From assembly GCF_013166595.1 (NCBI RefSeq), contig NZ_JABKKG010000003.1:149408-213407 (forward strand): a stretch of 64,000 nucleotides of DNA, written 5' to 3'. The notes beneath the pieces were generated by a model. It was given only the letters and a program-made list of their open reading frames with translations, did no database searches and was not told the origin of the DNA. This DNA is from Palleniella intestinalis (GTDB taxonomy: Bacteria; Bacteroidota; Bacteroidia; Bacteroidales; Bacteroidaceae). The position numbers and the translations under genes are program-made. Every line of letters begins with the position of its first letter. Positions within the stretch are counted from its first letter, which is position 1. Positions 34,206 through 42,779 of this stretch are shown piece after piece.

Positions 34206-34772
34206 ATGATGAAACATCTCTTTATTACAATATGTCTGGCATTGGTGGCTTTCGCTGCCAATGCACAGACTATTACTGATGAACTCCGACGCTCCAAGGA
34301 CGGAGAGGGTACGGTAGTCATAAACCAAAGTCAGGAGATCGAACGTCTCGTGAATGCTGCAGATGTGCGCCAACAGGCAGAGAAAGCACCGTCGGCAACG
34401 ACATCAGAGCCGGCGACAGCAACCGCTCCGTCAACGGAGAGAGGCACTTCCGCCACGGAAGGTGTAGCCGCCACGGCGGAAACTGGAAAGAAAATAATGC
34501 GCCATAGTTACAAGACTACAGGCTACCGCATACAGATTTACAGCGGAGGAAACAAGCGTGCCGACCGCATCAAGTGTGAGCAGATTGCGCAAAGGGTGAA
34601 GGGCAGTTTCCCGAATCTCCCTGTTTATGTGCATTTCTACTCTCCGAGCTGGAAGTGCCGCGTGGGAAATTTCACCAACCAGGAGGAGGCCTCGGCTGTG
34701 CTTAAGCAGATACGTGCCATGGGATATTCACAGGCGTGTCTTGTCAAAGGTAAAATTAATGTTCAGTATTGA
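34206..34772 (+). CDS. Exported SPOR-domain protein
   Basis: The real start is ATG 34206 (or 34209); the open frame extends upstream into tpiA without coding sense. The product has 188 aa: a signal peptide to about residue 20 (AFAANAQ), a Thr/Ala-rich linker (residues 60-100) and a C-terminal SPOR domain [17 protein letters not shown] ... [19 protein letters not shown] ... [19 protein letters not shown] domains bind denuded peptidoglycan at the septum. Overlaps folE by one base (TGATG), so translation is probably coupled. Confidence 0.9.
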   Translation: MMKHLFITICLALVAFAANAQTITDELRRSKDGEGTVVINQSQEIERLVNAADVRQQAEKAPSATTSEPATATAPSTERGTSATEGVAATAETGKKIMRHSYKTTGYRIQIYSGGNKRADRIKCEQIAQRVKGSFPNLPVYVHFYSPSWKCRVGNFTNQEEASAVLKQIRAMGYSQACLVKGKINVQY

Positions 34773-35350
34773 TGACAGAGGAAGAGACATATTTGCGTCC
34801 GGGGCTTGATGAACTTGCAGGACATTACAAGGAAATCCTCGGACTGCTTGGGGAAGACCCCGGGCGTGAGGGGCTTGAAAAGACACCGATGCGTGTGGCA
34901 AAGGCGATGCAGTTCCTTACGAAAGGCTACGGGCAAGACCCGAAAGCGATACTTGAAAAGGCGCTGTTCCATGAGGAGTACAGCCACATGGTTATCGTCA
35001 AGGACATCAATTTCTACTCGATGTGCGAGCACCACATGCTGCCGTTCTACGGGAAAGTGCATGTGGCATACATCCCAAACGGAACAATCACAGGGCTTTC
35101 CAAGATAGCACGCGTTGTGGAAGTCTTCGCACGACGCCTGCAAGTGCAGGAGAGAATGACTCATCAGATTATGGAAGTCATACAGGAGACCCTGCATCCT
35201 ATGGGTGTCATTGTTGTCATAGAGGCGGCACACATGTGCATGCAGATGCGCGGTGTGGAGAAGCAGAATTCCGTAACCACAACATCCGCATTCTCGGGTG
35301 TGTTCAAGGCACAGGAGACTCGGCAGGAATTCATGAACCTGATAAAGTGA
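34772..35350 (+). CDS. folE: GTP cyclohydrolase I
   Basis: The product has 192 aa from ATG 34772, whose A is the last base of the preceding stop. Zinc site: Cys and His in [19 protein letters not shown] and Cys in [16 protein letters not shown]. The catalytic core [20 protein letters not shown] is fully conserved. It makes dihydroneopterin triphosphate from GTP, the first step of folate and queuosine-type pterin synthesis. Confidence 0.97.
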   Translation: MTEEETYLRPGLDELAGHYKEILGLLGEDPGREGLEKTPMRVAKAMQFLTKGYGQDPKAILEKALFHEEYSHMVIVKDINFYSMCEHHMLPFYGKVHVAYIPNGTITGLSKIARVVEVFARRLQVQERMTHQIMEVIQETLHPMGVIVVIEAAHMCMQMRGVEKQNSVTTTSAFSGVFKAQETRQEFMNLIK

Positions 35351-35463
35351 GCAGGCTTTCCCAGGGATAGCCTTTAAGCGGTTCAATGCCGCCGTACGTA
35401 CGGTGGAAGCCGTATATTTACAGGAAGAAAACAAAAATAAATCAACCATAAATCAAACTAACA

Positions 35464-36291
35464 ATGACAGCAAAAGAACTTACTCTGCAGTCAGAAACCA
35501 ACCGTAAGCGCTTGGTGGAGATTGTCTACAATGGAGGTGCCGGCCATATTGGCGGCGACTTGTCATGCCTTAATGTTATGACAGCACTCTATTTCGATGT
35601 GATGAATGTTAACCCTGAAGACCCTAAAATGCCAGAACGCGACCGTTTCGTGCTCTCTAAGGGACATTGTGTGGAGGCTCTTTACAGTGTGCTGGAAGCA
35701 AAAGGCTTTATCACAAAGGAACTTACGGACACTCTCGGACAGTTCAATTCTGTGCTTTCCGGACACCCTACGATTGAGGTTCCGGGCATAGAGGTGAACT
35801 CCGGCGCTCTCGGCCACGGCCTTCCTATCGGTGTTGGAATGGCTATTGCGGCAAAGATGGACAAGCAGCCATGGCGCACTTATGTCATGATGGGCGACGG
35901 CGAGCAGGGTGAAGGCTCTATATATGAGGCTGCCATGGCAGGCTCTAACTACAAGCTGGATAATCTTGTGGCAATCATTGACCGCAATCATCTTCAGATT
36001 TCCGGTGACACAGAGGATGTCATGAAGATTGATTCCGTAAAGGAACGCTGGACAGCGTTCGGCTGGGATGTCATTGAAATCAATGGCGACTCTTGTGAGG
36101 AGATTCTTGATGCGTTCCATTCTATCGACTACACTAACGGCAAGCCTCACCTCATCATCTCTCATACGACAAAGGGATATGGCATCTCTTATATGGAGAA
36201 TGTGGCAAAATGGCACCACGGAATGCCTAATCAGGAGCAGTACGAGCAGGCTGTCAGTGAGATAAGCGCACGTATCGAAAGCCTGAAGTAA
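35464..36291 (+). CDS. Transketolase N-terminal subunit (candidate apulose-4-phosphate transketolase A)
   Basis: The 275-aa protein corresponds to the TPP-binding half only: HIGGDLSCLNVMTALYF, RFVLSKGHCVEALYSVL, GALGHGLPIGVGMAIAAK, and the pyrophosphate/metal motif GDGEQGEGSIYEAAMAGSNY...IDRN. The pyrimidine half is encoded by the next gene. Split transketolases occur in several lineages. Next to an FGGY kinase and a FucI-like isomerase the pair resembles, from memory, the AptA/AptB enzymes of D-apiose catabolism, but a plain pentose-phosphate or other sugar role is possible. Confidence 0.88.
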   Translation: MTAKELTLQSETNRKRLVEIVYNGGAGHIGGDLSCLNVMTALYFDVMNVNPEDPKMPERDRFVLSKGHCVEALYSVLEAKGFITKELTDTLGQFNSVLSGHPTIEVPGIEVNSGALGHGLPIGVGMAIAAKMDKQPWRTYVMMGDGEQGEGSIYEAAMAGSNYKLDNLVAIIDRNHLQISGDTEDVMKIDSVKERWTAFGWDVIEINGDSCEEILDAFHSIDYTNGKPHLIISHTTKGYGISYMENVAKWHHGMPNQEQYEQAVSEISARIESLK

Positions 36292-36362
36292 GTAGTCTTC
36301 ATGGCAGGATGTTATGCTTTTCCTGCCCAATCCATCAACATTTAACCTAAAAATCGAAAGAA

Positions 36363-37286
36363 ATGATTGCTTGTAGAAAGAGTTTTACCGATGAGCTTTT
36401 GCGTCTCGGTAAGCAAGATAAAGATATTATTGCCGTGACAAGTGACGCGCGCGGCTCAGTGACATTGGGCGATTTCGCCAACGAACTCCCTGAACAGTTC
36501 GTGGAGTGTGGCATCGCCGAGCAGGATGCTGTCGGCATTTCCGCAGGTCTGGCTCACTCAGGAAAGAAGGTTTTCTGCTGCGGACCGGCATGTTTCTATG
36601 TCGCACGCTCCTTGGAGCAGGTAAAGGTTGACCTCGCATATTCACAGAATCCTGTGACAATCCTTGGCGTATCGGGCGGTATTGCCTATGGCGCACTCGG
36701 CGCAACCCACCATTCTCTCCACGACATCGCTGCTCTCCGCACATTCCCGGGAATGTCTGTATTCCTCCCTGCTGACGGCCAGCAGACAAAGGTTCTTGTC
36801 GGCAAACTTGTGGATTACAATCAGGCGGCTTATGTACGTGTGGGACGTGCTGCCGTTCCTGAGGTTTATCCTGAGACAAAGACAGACTTCGAGATTGGCA
36901 AGGCAGAGCAGATTCATGACGGCGACGATGTAGCTATCATCGCAGTAGGTGAGCCTGTATGGCACGCTCTTGAGGCTGCAAAGCGTCTTGAGGCTGACGG
37001 AATCCACGCCCGTGTGATAGACATGTCATTGGCAATCAAGCCATGCGACCGTGAGGCTGTCATCAAGGCGGCACGTGAGACCGGACGCATCATCACCGTA
37101 GAGGAGCACTCCCGTTATGGAGGTCTTGGCGGTATGGTGGCAGAGATTGTCTGCGAGGAAGTTCCGGGAACAGAGTTGACAATCCTTGGTATTCCTGATG
37201 AGAATGCCGTACACGGCACAGACAAGGAGATTCGCCACTATTACGGACTCGATGCTGACGGCATCTATGCTACTGTTAAGGAGTAA
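36363..37286 (+). CDS. Transketolase C-terminal subunit (candidate apulose-4-phosphate transketolase B)
   Basis: The 307-aa protein covers the Pyr and C-terminal domains: the Glu that activates TPP in VECGIAEQDAVGISAGLAHSG, GVSGGIAYGALGATHHSLHD, and the C-terminal fold DVAIIAVGEPVWHALEAAK...GRIITVEEHSRYGGLGGMV. It forms the heterodimer with the gene 71 nt upstream. The substrate-phosphate residues differ between pentose-specific and apulose-specific enzymes, and I cannot assign them without an alignment. Confidence 0.88.
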   Translation: MIACRKSFTDELLRLGKQDKDIIAVTSDARGSVTLGDFANELPEQFVECGIAEQDAVGISAGLAHSGKKVFCCGPACFYVARSLEQVKVDLAYSQNPVTILGVSGGIAYGALGATHHSLHDIAALRTFPGMSVFLPADGQQTKVLVGKLVDYNQAAYVRVGRAAVPEVYPETKTDFEIGKAEQIHDGDDVAIIAVGEPVWHALEAAKRLEADGIHARVIDMSLAIKPCDREAVIKAARETGRIITVEEHSRYGGLGGMVAEIVCEEVPGTELTILGIPDENAVHGTDKEIRHYYGLDADGIYATVKE

Positions 37287-37326
37287 TTCGTATATTTGAT
37301 AATACATTTTACAAAACTGTAAAATA

Positions 37327-38820
37327 ATGATTATCTCTATAGATCAGAGCACATCGGCTACTAAAGCCCTGCTCTTCGACGATAACTGCAAACTTCTGAA
37401 GCAGGTGGGCGTGCCTCACAAGCAGCACTATCCTCAGCCGGGATGGGTGGAACATGATGCGGAGGAGATTTGGCAGAACACCATAACAGCCATGAAAGAG
37501 GCTCTCTGTGCGCTCCCGGAAGGGGAGGGCATGGGAGGCTCTCTCAGCGTTGCCATAACAAACCAGCGCGAGACGGTTGTCGTATGGAACCGCGAGACCG
37601 GCAAACCTGTCTGCAATGCTGTCGTATGGCAGTGCATGCGCGGACAGCAAATCTGTGATGACCTGAAGGCAAAAGGCTATGGCGACATGGTGAAAGAGAA
37701 GTCCGGACTTCTCATCGACCCTTATTTCGCAGGCTCAGGTGCCAAGTGGATTCTTGACAATGTTGACGGTGCGCGTGCCTTGGCAGAGGAAGGGAAGCTG
37801 TGTTTCGGCACGATTGACTCATGGCTTGTTTACAAACTGACCGGTGGAAAGGTGCATGCCACAGATTATACCAACGCTTCACGCACAATGCTGTTCAATG
37901 TCCACACTCTTGATTGGGACGACGAACTGCTTGACATGCTTACCGTGCCACGTTCAATGATGCCGGAAGCACTGCCTTGCGATGCCGTTTACGGTGAGGT
38001 GTGTGAGGAAGTGCTTGCGCAATTAGGATGCAAGGCAACCATAGTGAAGATAGCCGGAATCCTTGGTGACAGCCATGGCGCACTCAGCGGTCAGATGTGC
38101 TTCGCGGAAGGCTTTGGCAAAGCGACTTACGGCACAGGCTCTTCCGTCATGGTGAACATCGGTGAGAACTGCGCTCCAGCTCCTGACGGACTTGTGACAT
38201 CTGTGGGATTCTCTGCTCTTGGCAAGACTTTCTATGCTTTTGAAGGTAACATCCACTGCACAGGTGCAACGCTTAACTGGCTCCGTGACCAGCTTCAGCT
38301 CATCAACGGCCCACAGGAAGTGGAGGCAATGGCTACATCCGTGCCTGACAACGGTGGTGTTTATTTCGTTCCGGCGTTCTCGGGACTTGGAGCACCATGG
38401 TGGAATGCTGACGCAAAGGCGTGCATCTCAGGCATGACTTTCGCCTCTACAAAGGCTCATGTGGTACGTGCCGCACTCGAAAGCATTGCCTATCAGGTGA
38501 CCGACCTTATCAAGACCATGACCGAAAAGGCAGGAATCAATCTGAAGGAAGTCCGTGTCGACGGCGGTCCTACCAAGAACAAGTTCCTCATGCAGATGCA
38601 GTCCGACCTCCTTCAAGTGCCTGTCGTGCGTTCCGAAGTGGAGGATGCTTCAGCGTTCGGAGCACTTGTAATGAACCGTTTCGCCCTTGGCGTATGGAAA
38701 ACTTTTGACGAGGCACAGAAGGCATGGACAGCCCTTGAAGCCACAACTCCGGTACATACTCCTGAGGATATGGCACCGGCGTATGCCGGATGGCAGAAGG
38801 CTGTGCAGAGCTTACTATAA
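37327..38820 (+). CDS. FGGY-family sugar kinase (xylulokinase-like)
   Basis: The product has 497 aa. Phosphate 1 motif IDQSTSATKALLFD at the N-terminus, the catalytic base region NQRETVVVWNRETG / NAVVWQCMRG, adenosine motif TYGTGSSVMVNIGENC and FGGY signature region VVRAALESIAYQVTDLI...RVDGGPTKNKFLMQMQSDLL are present. The length suits xylulose, ribulose or glycerol kinases. Position directly after the split transketolase suggests that it phosphorylates a ketose (xylulose or apulose) feeding that enzyme. Confidence 0.88.
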   Translation: MIISIDQSTSATKALLFDDNCKLLKQVGVPHKQHYPQPGWVEHDAEEIWQNTITAMKEALCALPEGEGMGGSLSVAITNQRETVVVWNRETGKPVCNAVVWQCMRGQQICDDLKAKGYGDMVKEKSGLLIDPYFAGSGAKWILDNVDGARALAEEGKLCFGTIDSWLVYKLTGGKVHATDYTNASRTMLFNVHTLDWDDELLDMLTVPRSMMPEALPCDAVYGEVCEEVLAQLGCKATIVKIAGILGDSHGALSGQMCFAEGFGKATYGTGSSVMVNIGENCAPAPDGLVTSVGFSALGKTFYAFEGNIHCTGATLNWLRDQLQLINGPQEVEAMATSVPDNGGVYFVPAFSGLGAPWWNADAKACISGMTFASTKAHVVRAALESIAYQVTDLIKTMTEKAGINLKEVRVDGGPTKNKFLMQMQSDLLQVPVVRSEVEDASAFGALVMNRFALGVWKTFDEAQKAWTALEATTPVHTPEDMAPAYAGWQKAVQSLL

Positions 38821-38946
38821 AAATAACTTGGGTTGCAAGAGGAATTTAGTGATAAATCATGATTCATCATGATGAAACATGTTGCATCAACCCACAATCA
38901 ATCACCCCATAATCAATAACAAACAACCCAAATACCTATTAATATT

Positions 38947-40377
38947 ATGTATCAACCAGCTAAACCGGGAAAAGAGACTTTCGGTCTCATCATAGGCACA
39001 CGCGCCTATTTCAATTATGAGCTTGCCATTGACGTGCGCAACACTCTTATCAGTGAACTTACCAAAGCAGGCTATGGCATTGTGCTTCTTGATGAAAACG
39101 AGACAGTTACAGCAGGTGCAATGGAGACTGTCGAGGACGGCAAGAAGTGTGCTGAACTCTTCCGCAAACATCGTGACGAGATTGACGGAATCATCGTCTC
39201 TCTTCCAAACTTCGGCTTCGAGATTGGCATCATCAACGCCATCTCACGTGCAGAGCTGAATGTCCCTGTACTCGTTCAGGCTTGTGACGACGAGAACGAC
39301 AAGGTTGACCTTGACCACCGCCGTGACTCTTTCTGCGGAAAGATTTCTGTTTGCAACAACCTCTACCAGTATGGCATTCCTTTCACAGACACAACTCTCC
39401 ACACATACTCCATCAACTCTCCGCTGATGATGCAGGATGTCAACCGCTTTGCTGCCATTTGCCGCGTGGTGAAGAAGCTGACTCACTGCCGTGTGGGACA
39501 GATAGGCACACGTCCGCTTGGCTTCAACACTTGCCGCGCATCCGAGAAACTCCTTCAGGCTTCCGGCATAACAGTCGTTCCTGTCGACCTTTCTGAAATC
39601 CTCTACAATGCAGAGCGTGTGGCTGACGATGACCCGAAACTCATCGAAAAGATGGCTGCCATCCGCGGATATGCCACAGTTCCTGAGGCTTATGACGACA
39701 AAGTCAAGACACAGGCTAAGTTCGGTGTTGCCGTAGAAAACTGGATTGAGGCAAACGAAGTGGACTGTGTGGCAATGCAGTGCTGGGATTCTCTCGAAGT
39801 AAACTATGGCTGCGCTGCCTGCGTGACAATGTCCATGCTCGGCGAGAAGGGCATCCCTTGCGCTTGCGAGACAGACCTCGCCGGTGCTGTGGCTATGTAT
39901 GCTCTGCACCTTGCTTCTGAGCTTGCTCCTGCTCTTGCCGACTGGAACAACAATTTCGCCGAGGATCGTGAGAAGTGCGTGGTCACACACTGTGGCAACT
40001 TCCCTAAGTCATTCATCCGTAACGAGATAAAGCTCGGCCCTCTCGGTGTGCTCGGCCGTACTCTCGGTAAGGTTCGCACCTTCGGCGCTGTCTATGGCAA
40101 GTGTACAGAAGGTGAGTTCACATATTTCCGCATCTCTACCGATGACACTCTCGGCTGCATCAAGGCTTACCTTGGCAAGGGCGAGATGACAAACGACCCA
40201 TACGGAATGGACGGCTGCATCGCTGTCACTAAGGTGCCAAACCTCCAGGGACTGATGAAGTTCATCTGTAAGAATGGCTTCGAGCACCATGTCGCTATGG
40301 TACGTACCGATGTCGTTGAGATTCTCCGCGAGGCTATCGAGACATACCTCGGCTGGGAGCTTTATGTACACGAATAA
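38947..40377 (+). CDS. L-fucose/L-arabinose isomerase-family protein
   Basis: The product has 476 aa. The N-terminus FGLIIGTRAYFNYELAIDVR and the segment VSLPNFGFEIGIINAISRA follow the FucI/AraA Rossmann domains, while the C-terminal part DCVAMQCWDSLEVNYGCAACVTMSMLGEKGIPCACETDLAGAVA contains the Glu/Asp metal-site segment of the family. It is shorter than FucI (591 aa). Likely an aldose-ketose isomerase for an uncommon sugar; given its neighbours, D-apiose to D-apulose or D-arabinose/xylose-type isomerisation is an inference. No transporter is present in the cluster. Confidence 0.82.
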   Translation: MYQPAKPGKETFGLIIGTRAYFNYELAIDVRNTLISELTKAGYGIVLLDENETVTAGAMETVEDGKKCAELFRKHRDEIDGIIVSLPNFGFEIGIINAISRAELNVPVLVQACDDENDKVDLDHRRDSFCGKISVCNNLYQYGIPFTDTTLHTYSINSPLMMQDVNRFAAICRVVKKLTHCRVGQIGTRPLGFNTCRASEKLLQASGITVVPVDLSEILYNAERVADDDPKLIEKMAAIRGYATVPEAYDDKVKTQAKFGVAVENWIEANEVDCVAMQCWDSLEVNYGCAACVTMSMLGEKGIPCACETDLAGAVAMYALHLASELAPALADWNNNFAEDREKCVVTHCGNFPKSFIRNEIKLGPLGVLGRTLGKVRTFGAVYGKCTEGEFTYFRISTDDTLGCIKAYLGKGEMTNDPYGMDGCIAVTKVPNLQGLMKFICKNGFEHHVAMVRTDVVEILREAIETYLGWELYVHE

Positions 40378-40392
40378 TACATACGTTCCGCA

Positions 40393-41160
40393 ATGAAGTT
40401 CATTTCATGGAATGTCAACGGTCTGCGTGCTTGCGTAGGGAAAGACTTCGAGAAGTCTTTCCTTGCGCTTGACGCAGACTTTTTTTGTCTTCAGGAGACA
40501 AAGATGCAGGCGGGACAGCTTGATTTGCAGTTCGTCGGGTATAAGTCTTATTGGAACTATGCCGAGAAGAAAGGCTATTCCGGCACAGCCATCTACACAA
40601 AGCATGAGCCGCAGAGTGTGCTGTACGGCATGCGTCCAATCCTCGGTGACGATGTCGACGAGCATGAGCACGAAGGCCGCGTGATAACCCTCGAGTACGA
40701 GGATTTCTTCCTTACAACAGTATATGTGCCGAATGCCCAGGACGGACTGCGCCGCTTGGACTACCGTATGCGTTGGGAAGACGATTTCCTGCGCTACATA
40801 AAGGCTTTGGACGAAAAGAAACCTGTCATCTTCTGCGGTGACCTCAATGTCGCCCATGAGGAGATAGACCTTAAGAATCCGAAGACAAACCGCAGGAATG
40901 CGGGCTTCACCGACGAGGAGCGCGGCAAGTTCTCCACCCTGCTGGCAAACGGTTTTGCGGACACGTTCCGCACACTTCATCCCGAGGAGCAGACCTACTC
41001 ATGGTGGTCCTACCGTTTCCATGCCCGTGAGAAGAATGTCGGCTGGCGCATCGACTATTTTGTTGTGTCCGAACGTCTGATGCCGAGGGTGGAAAGTGCC
41101 GCTATCCATACAGACATTTTCGGCAGCGACCACTGTCCCGTGGAGCTTGTTTTGAAATGA
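40393..41160 (+). CDS. xth: Exodeoxyribonuclease III / AP endonuclease
   Basis: The 255-aa EEP-fold nuclease has SWNVNGLRA (Asn), CLQETK (metal-binding Glu), CGDLNVAHEEIDL (catalytic Asp and Asn), GWRIDYFVVSERL and GSDHCPVELVL (general base Asp-His). It cleaves at abasic sites and degrades 3' ends during base-excision repair. It begins 15 nt after the isomerase stop and shares that transcript, although its function is unrelated. Confidence 0.96.
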   Translation: MKFISWNVNGLRACVGKDFEKSFLALDADFFCLQETKMQAGQLDLQFVGYKSYWNYAEKKGYSGTAIYTKHEPQSVLYGMRPILGDDVDEHEHEGRVITLEYEDFFLTTVYVPNAQDGLRRLDYRMRWEDDFLRYIKALDEKKPVIFCGDLNVAHEEIDLKNPKTNRRNAGFTDEERGKFSTLLANGFADTFRTLHPEEQTYSWWSYRFHAREKNVGWRIDYFVVSERLMPRVESAAIHTDIFGSDHCPVELVLK

Positions 41161-41238
41161 GGAATCTTCGCTCGTCGCATGAGGATGTCATTACTTTCCC
41201 ATCCGGATTCGGAAGATTTTTGCAGATAAAACAAATCC

Positions 41239-41276
41239 AATGCGTGTTTGATATGTAAGAGTATCAGACACGCATT
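41239..41276. terminator. Terminator after xth
   Basis: 15-bp stem AATGCGTGTTTGATA/TATCAGACACGCATT (41239-41253, 41262-41276) with one G-U pair, then GTTT. Confidence 0.8.
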
Positions 41277-41382
41277 GTTTGTAAATCATTGTTTTCGCGA
41301 TACCCATTTTAAGCTTCGGATGCCAAACAAAAATATATTATTCTAACAGATTGAAAAACAGAAGGATAGAGACGGGGTGACG

Positions 41383-41485
41383 AAAGGTAACACTTTACAT
41401 TGCAAAGTGTTACCTTTCGCTTGGTAAAGTGTTACCTTTTACAGTGTCAAGTGTTACCTTTCGCCCGATGAAGTGTGTCACCTTC
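41383..41485 (+). repeat. Dispersed phased palindrome array, copy D (five cores)
   Basis: Cores start at 41383 (AAAGGTAACACTTT), 41404 and 41426 (both AAAGTGTTACCTTT), 41448 (CAAGTGTTACCTTT) and 41470 (GAAGTGTGTCACCTT), spaced 21, 22, 22 and 22 bp. The first is the exact reverse complement of the second and third. This is the best-preserved copy. Confidence 0.9.
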
Positions 41486-41623
41486 CGTAATGTCTCGGTG
41501 TCAATATGAGAGAAAGCCGTTTTTTTTCAGTAACTAATCAGTGTGTATCAGTCCGGAAAAAGTTACTTTTCCCATGGGATTTTGTTAATGTATTGTAAAA
41601 AATATGTTGTTCGCTTGATAGTT

Positions 41624-41655
41624 TTTGGATATTAATGAAATAAAAGTTAACTTTG
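41624..41655 (+). promoter_or_regulatory. Promoter of the tubulin-operon leader
   Basis: TTTG (41624-41627), N20 and TAACTTTG (41648-41655) form a full consensus. It is the only clear promoter between xth and the operon start at 42158. Confidence 0.88.
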
Positions 41656-41661
41656 TTGTTG

Positions 41662-42095
41662 ACTTTTTAGAGTCTTTGTCAAAATGTTGTGAATGAGAAC
41701 GTGTTCTTGCAATGCAACATGACGAGGGCAGCCTGCGCCGGGTTGATAAGCAGACGCTTTGCAACGGATGGGTGGGAAAGAAAAGTCAAGACATAATTAA
41801 GGCGTTTACTTAACGCTACGTTCGTGACGTATCAGAAATCTAGCAAATTTTAAGATACAAATATTAAAGTCGTGGACATAGCAACGGTAGATGCCCCGGG
41901 TGTGATTATATCACGACCTATCGTGGATTGGTGCAAAAACCTCTTTAAAAAAAGTGGTCATATTGCGCCATGGGATGGGTGTATTATATTCATATCGGCG
42001 TGGGCTCTGACGTTGTCTGTTCGACTTTAATAGGCAATTGCTAGAGCCTCTGATGCGTGGAATGGACAGCAGGAAGTTCTCACGCTTTTTTTGTG
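41662..42095 (+). ncRNA. Long structured leader or non-coding RNA (about 435 nt)
   Basis: From the promoter to the terminator there is no ORF of note but many helices: TTGAC/GTCAA, ATGTTG..CAACAT enclosing GAGAA/TTCTT (41684-41719), GCGTT-TACTT-AACGC (about 41802-41816), ACGT/ACGT, GTCGTG..CACGAC (41869-41917), CGCC..GGCG, and GGCTCT enclosing TTGTCT/AGGCAA and closed by AGAGCC (42003-42048). It ends in an intrinsic terminator 65 nt before the first operon gene, so it may be a regulatory leader. tmRNA, RNase P and SRP hallmarks are absent. Confidence 0.65.
42055..42092 (+). terminator. Leader terminator / attenuator
   Basis: GCGTG (42055-42059) pairs with CACGC (42081-42085), extended by GAA/TTC, then seven T. 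GGACA in the loop (42064-42068) can instead pair with TGTCC (42094-42098), a possible competing fold. Confidence 0.75.
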
Positions 42096-42157
42096 TCCTA
42101 TTGAGTTGATTATATATTATTATGTAGGACTATTTCCGGCTCAGCCGTTATTCATTT

Positions 42158-42727
42158 ATGGGTGCATTGTTTGATATCATGTATTATGCCATTGGTAGCT
42201 TCTTTTTAGGAGTTATCCTCACGTTGTTAGGCATGATTCTTATGTTTTTTCTTGTGAAGTCTTGGCTTAAGAATGCAGAGTTCACTCTTGCAAGTTACAT
42301 TGTAGGAGGCGTCCTGTTCTTTTTCCTTGCGTTTCAGACAGTTCTTCTTTGTGGTGCTGTAACGATAAAGTCGTATGTCGGTGATGTGGAACTCTATGTA
42401 AACAATTTGGTTTCAGGACTATCACAATCGGCAGTGTTGTCAAGTCAGGATAGCCAGGAGATACTTGAAAGCATCAGTAATGAATTCCCGCTTGTCGGCT
42501 ACTATGTCGATATTGCAGATTTCAGTGGGCATACTCCGCTTACAATTGCTGCATCTATGGCTGAGGAGTTGGGCAGCTATATGAATTGGTATATTCTGAG
42601 GCGATTGTTATGGATGTTGCTGTTCATTGCCATAGGCGCATTTGCTGTGATTAAGACAATGGACAAAAGCATGAAATATACGCCAAAGCGTGGCAGCACA
42701 ACTAACAGGTATGTGTATGACGACTAA
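42158..42727 (+). CDS. Inner-membrane protein of the tubulin operon
   Basis: The product has 189 aa. Three hydrophobic spans lie at about 8-35 (AIGSFFLGVILTLLGMILMFFLV), 42-70 (IVGGVLFFFLAFQTVLLCGAV) and 147-163 (LLWMLLFIAIGAFAVI), with an extramembrane region of about 70 residues between the second and third and a basic Tyr-rich tail of about 20 residues. No known domain recognised. It is the first gene of the operon, 65 nt behind the leader terminator and 52 nt before the tubulin-like gene, so it is a natural candidate for the membrane anchor. Confidence 0.8.
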   Translation: MGALFDIMYYAIGSFFLGVILTLLGMILMFFLVKSWLKNAEFTLASYIVGGVLFFFLAFQTVLLCGAVTIKSYVGDVELYVNNLVSGLSQSAVLSSQDSQEILESISNEFPLVGYYVDIADFSGHTPLTIAASMAEELGSYMNWYILRRLLWMLLFIAIGAFAVIKTMDKSMKYTPKRGSTTNRYVYDD

Positions 42728-42779
42728 CTTTCCAGTAGAAATAAACAAGTAATCAAATAACTTAATAAAAACAATAATT

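Noticed and set aside
41662-42095. Leader considered as tmRNA, RNase P RNA or SRP RNA
   Set aside because: It has no tRNA-like ends or tag reading frame, no GAAAGTCC-type P RNA core and no GGAAGCAG-type SRP loop.
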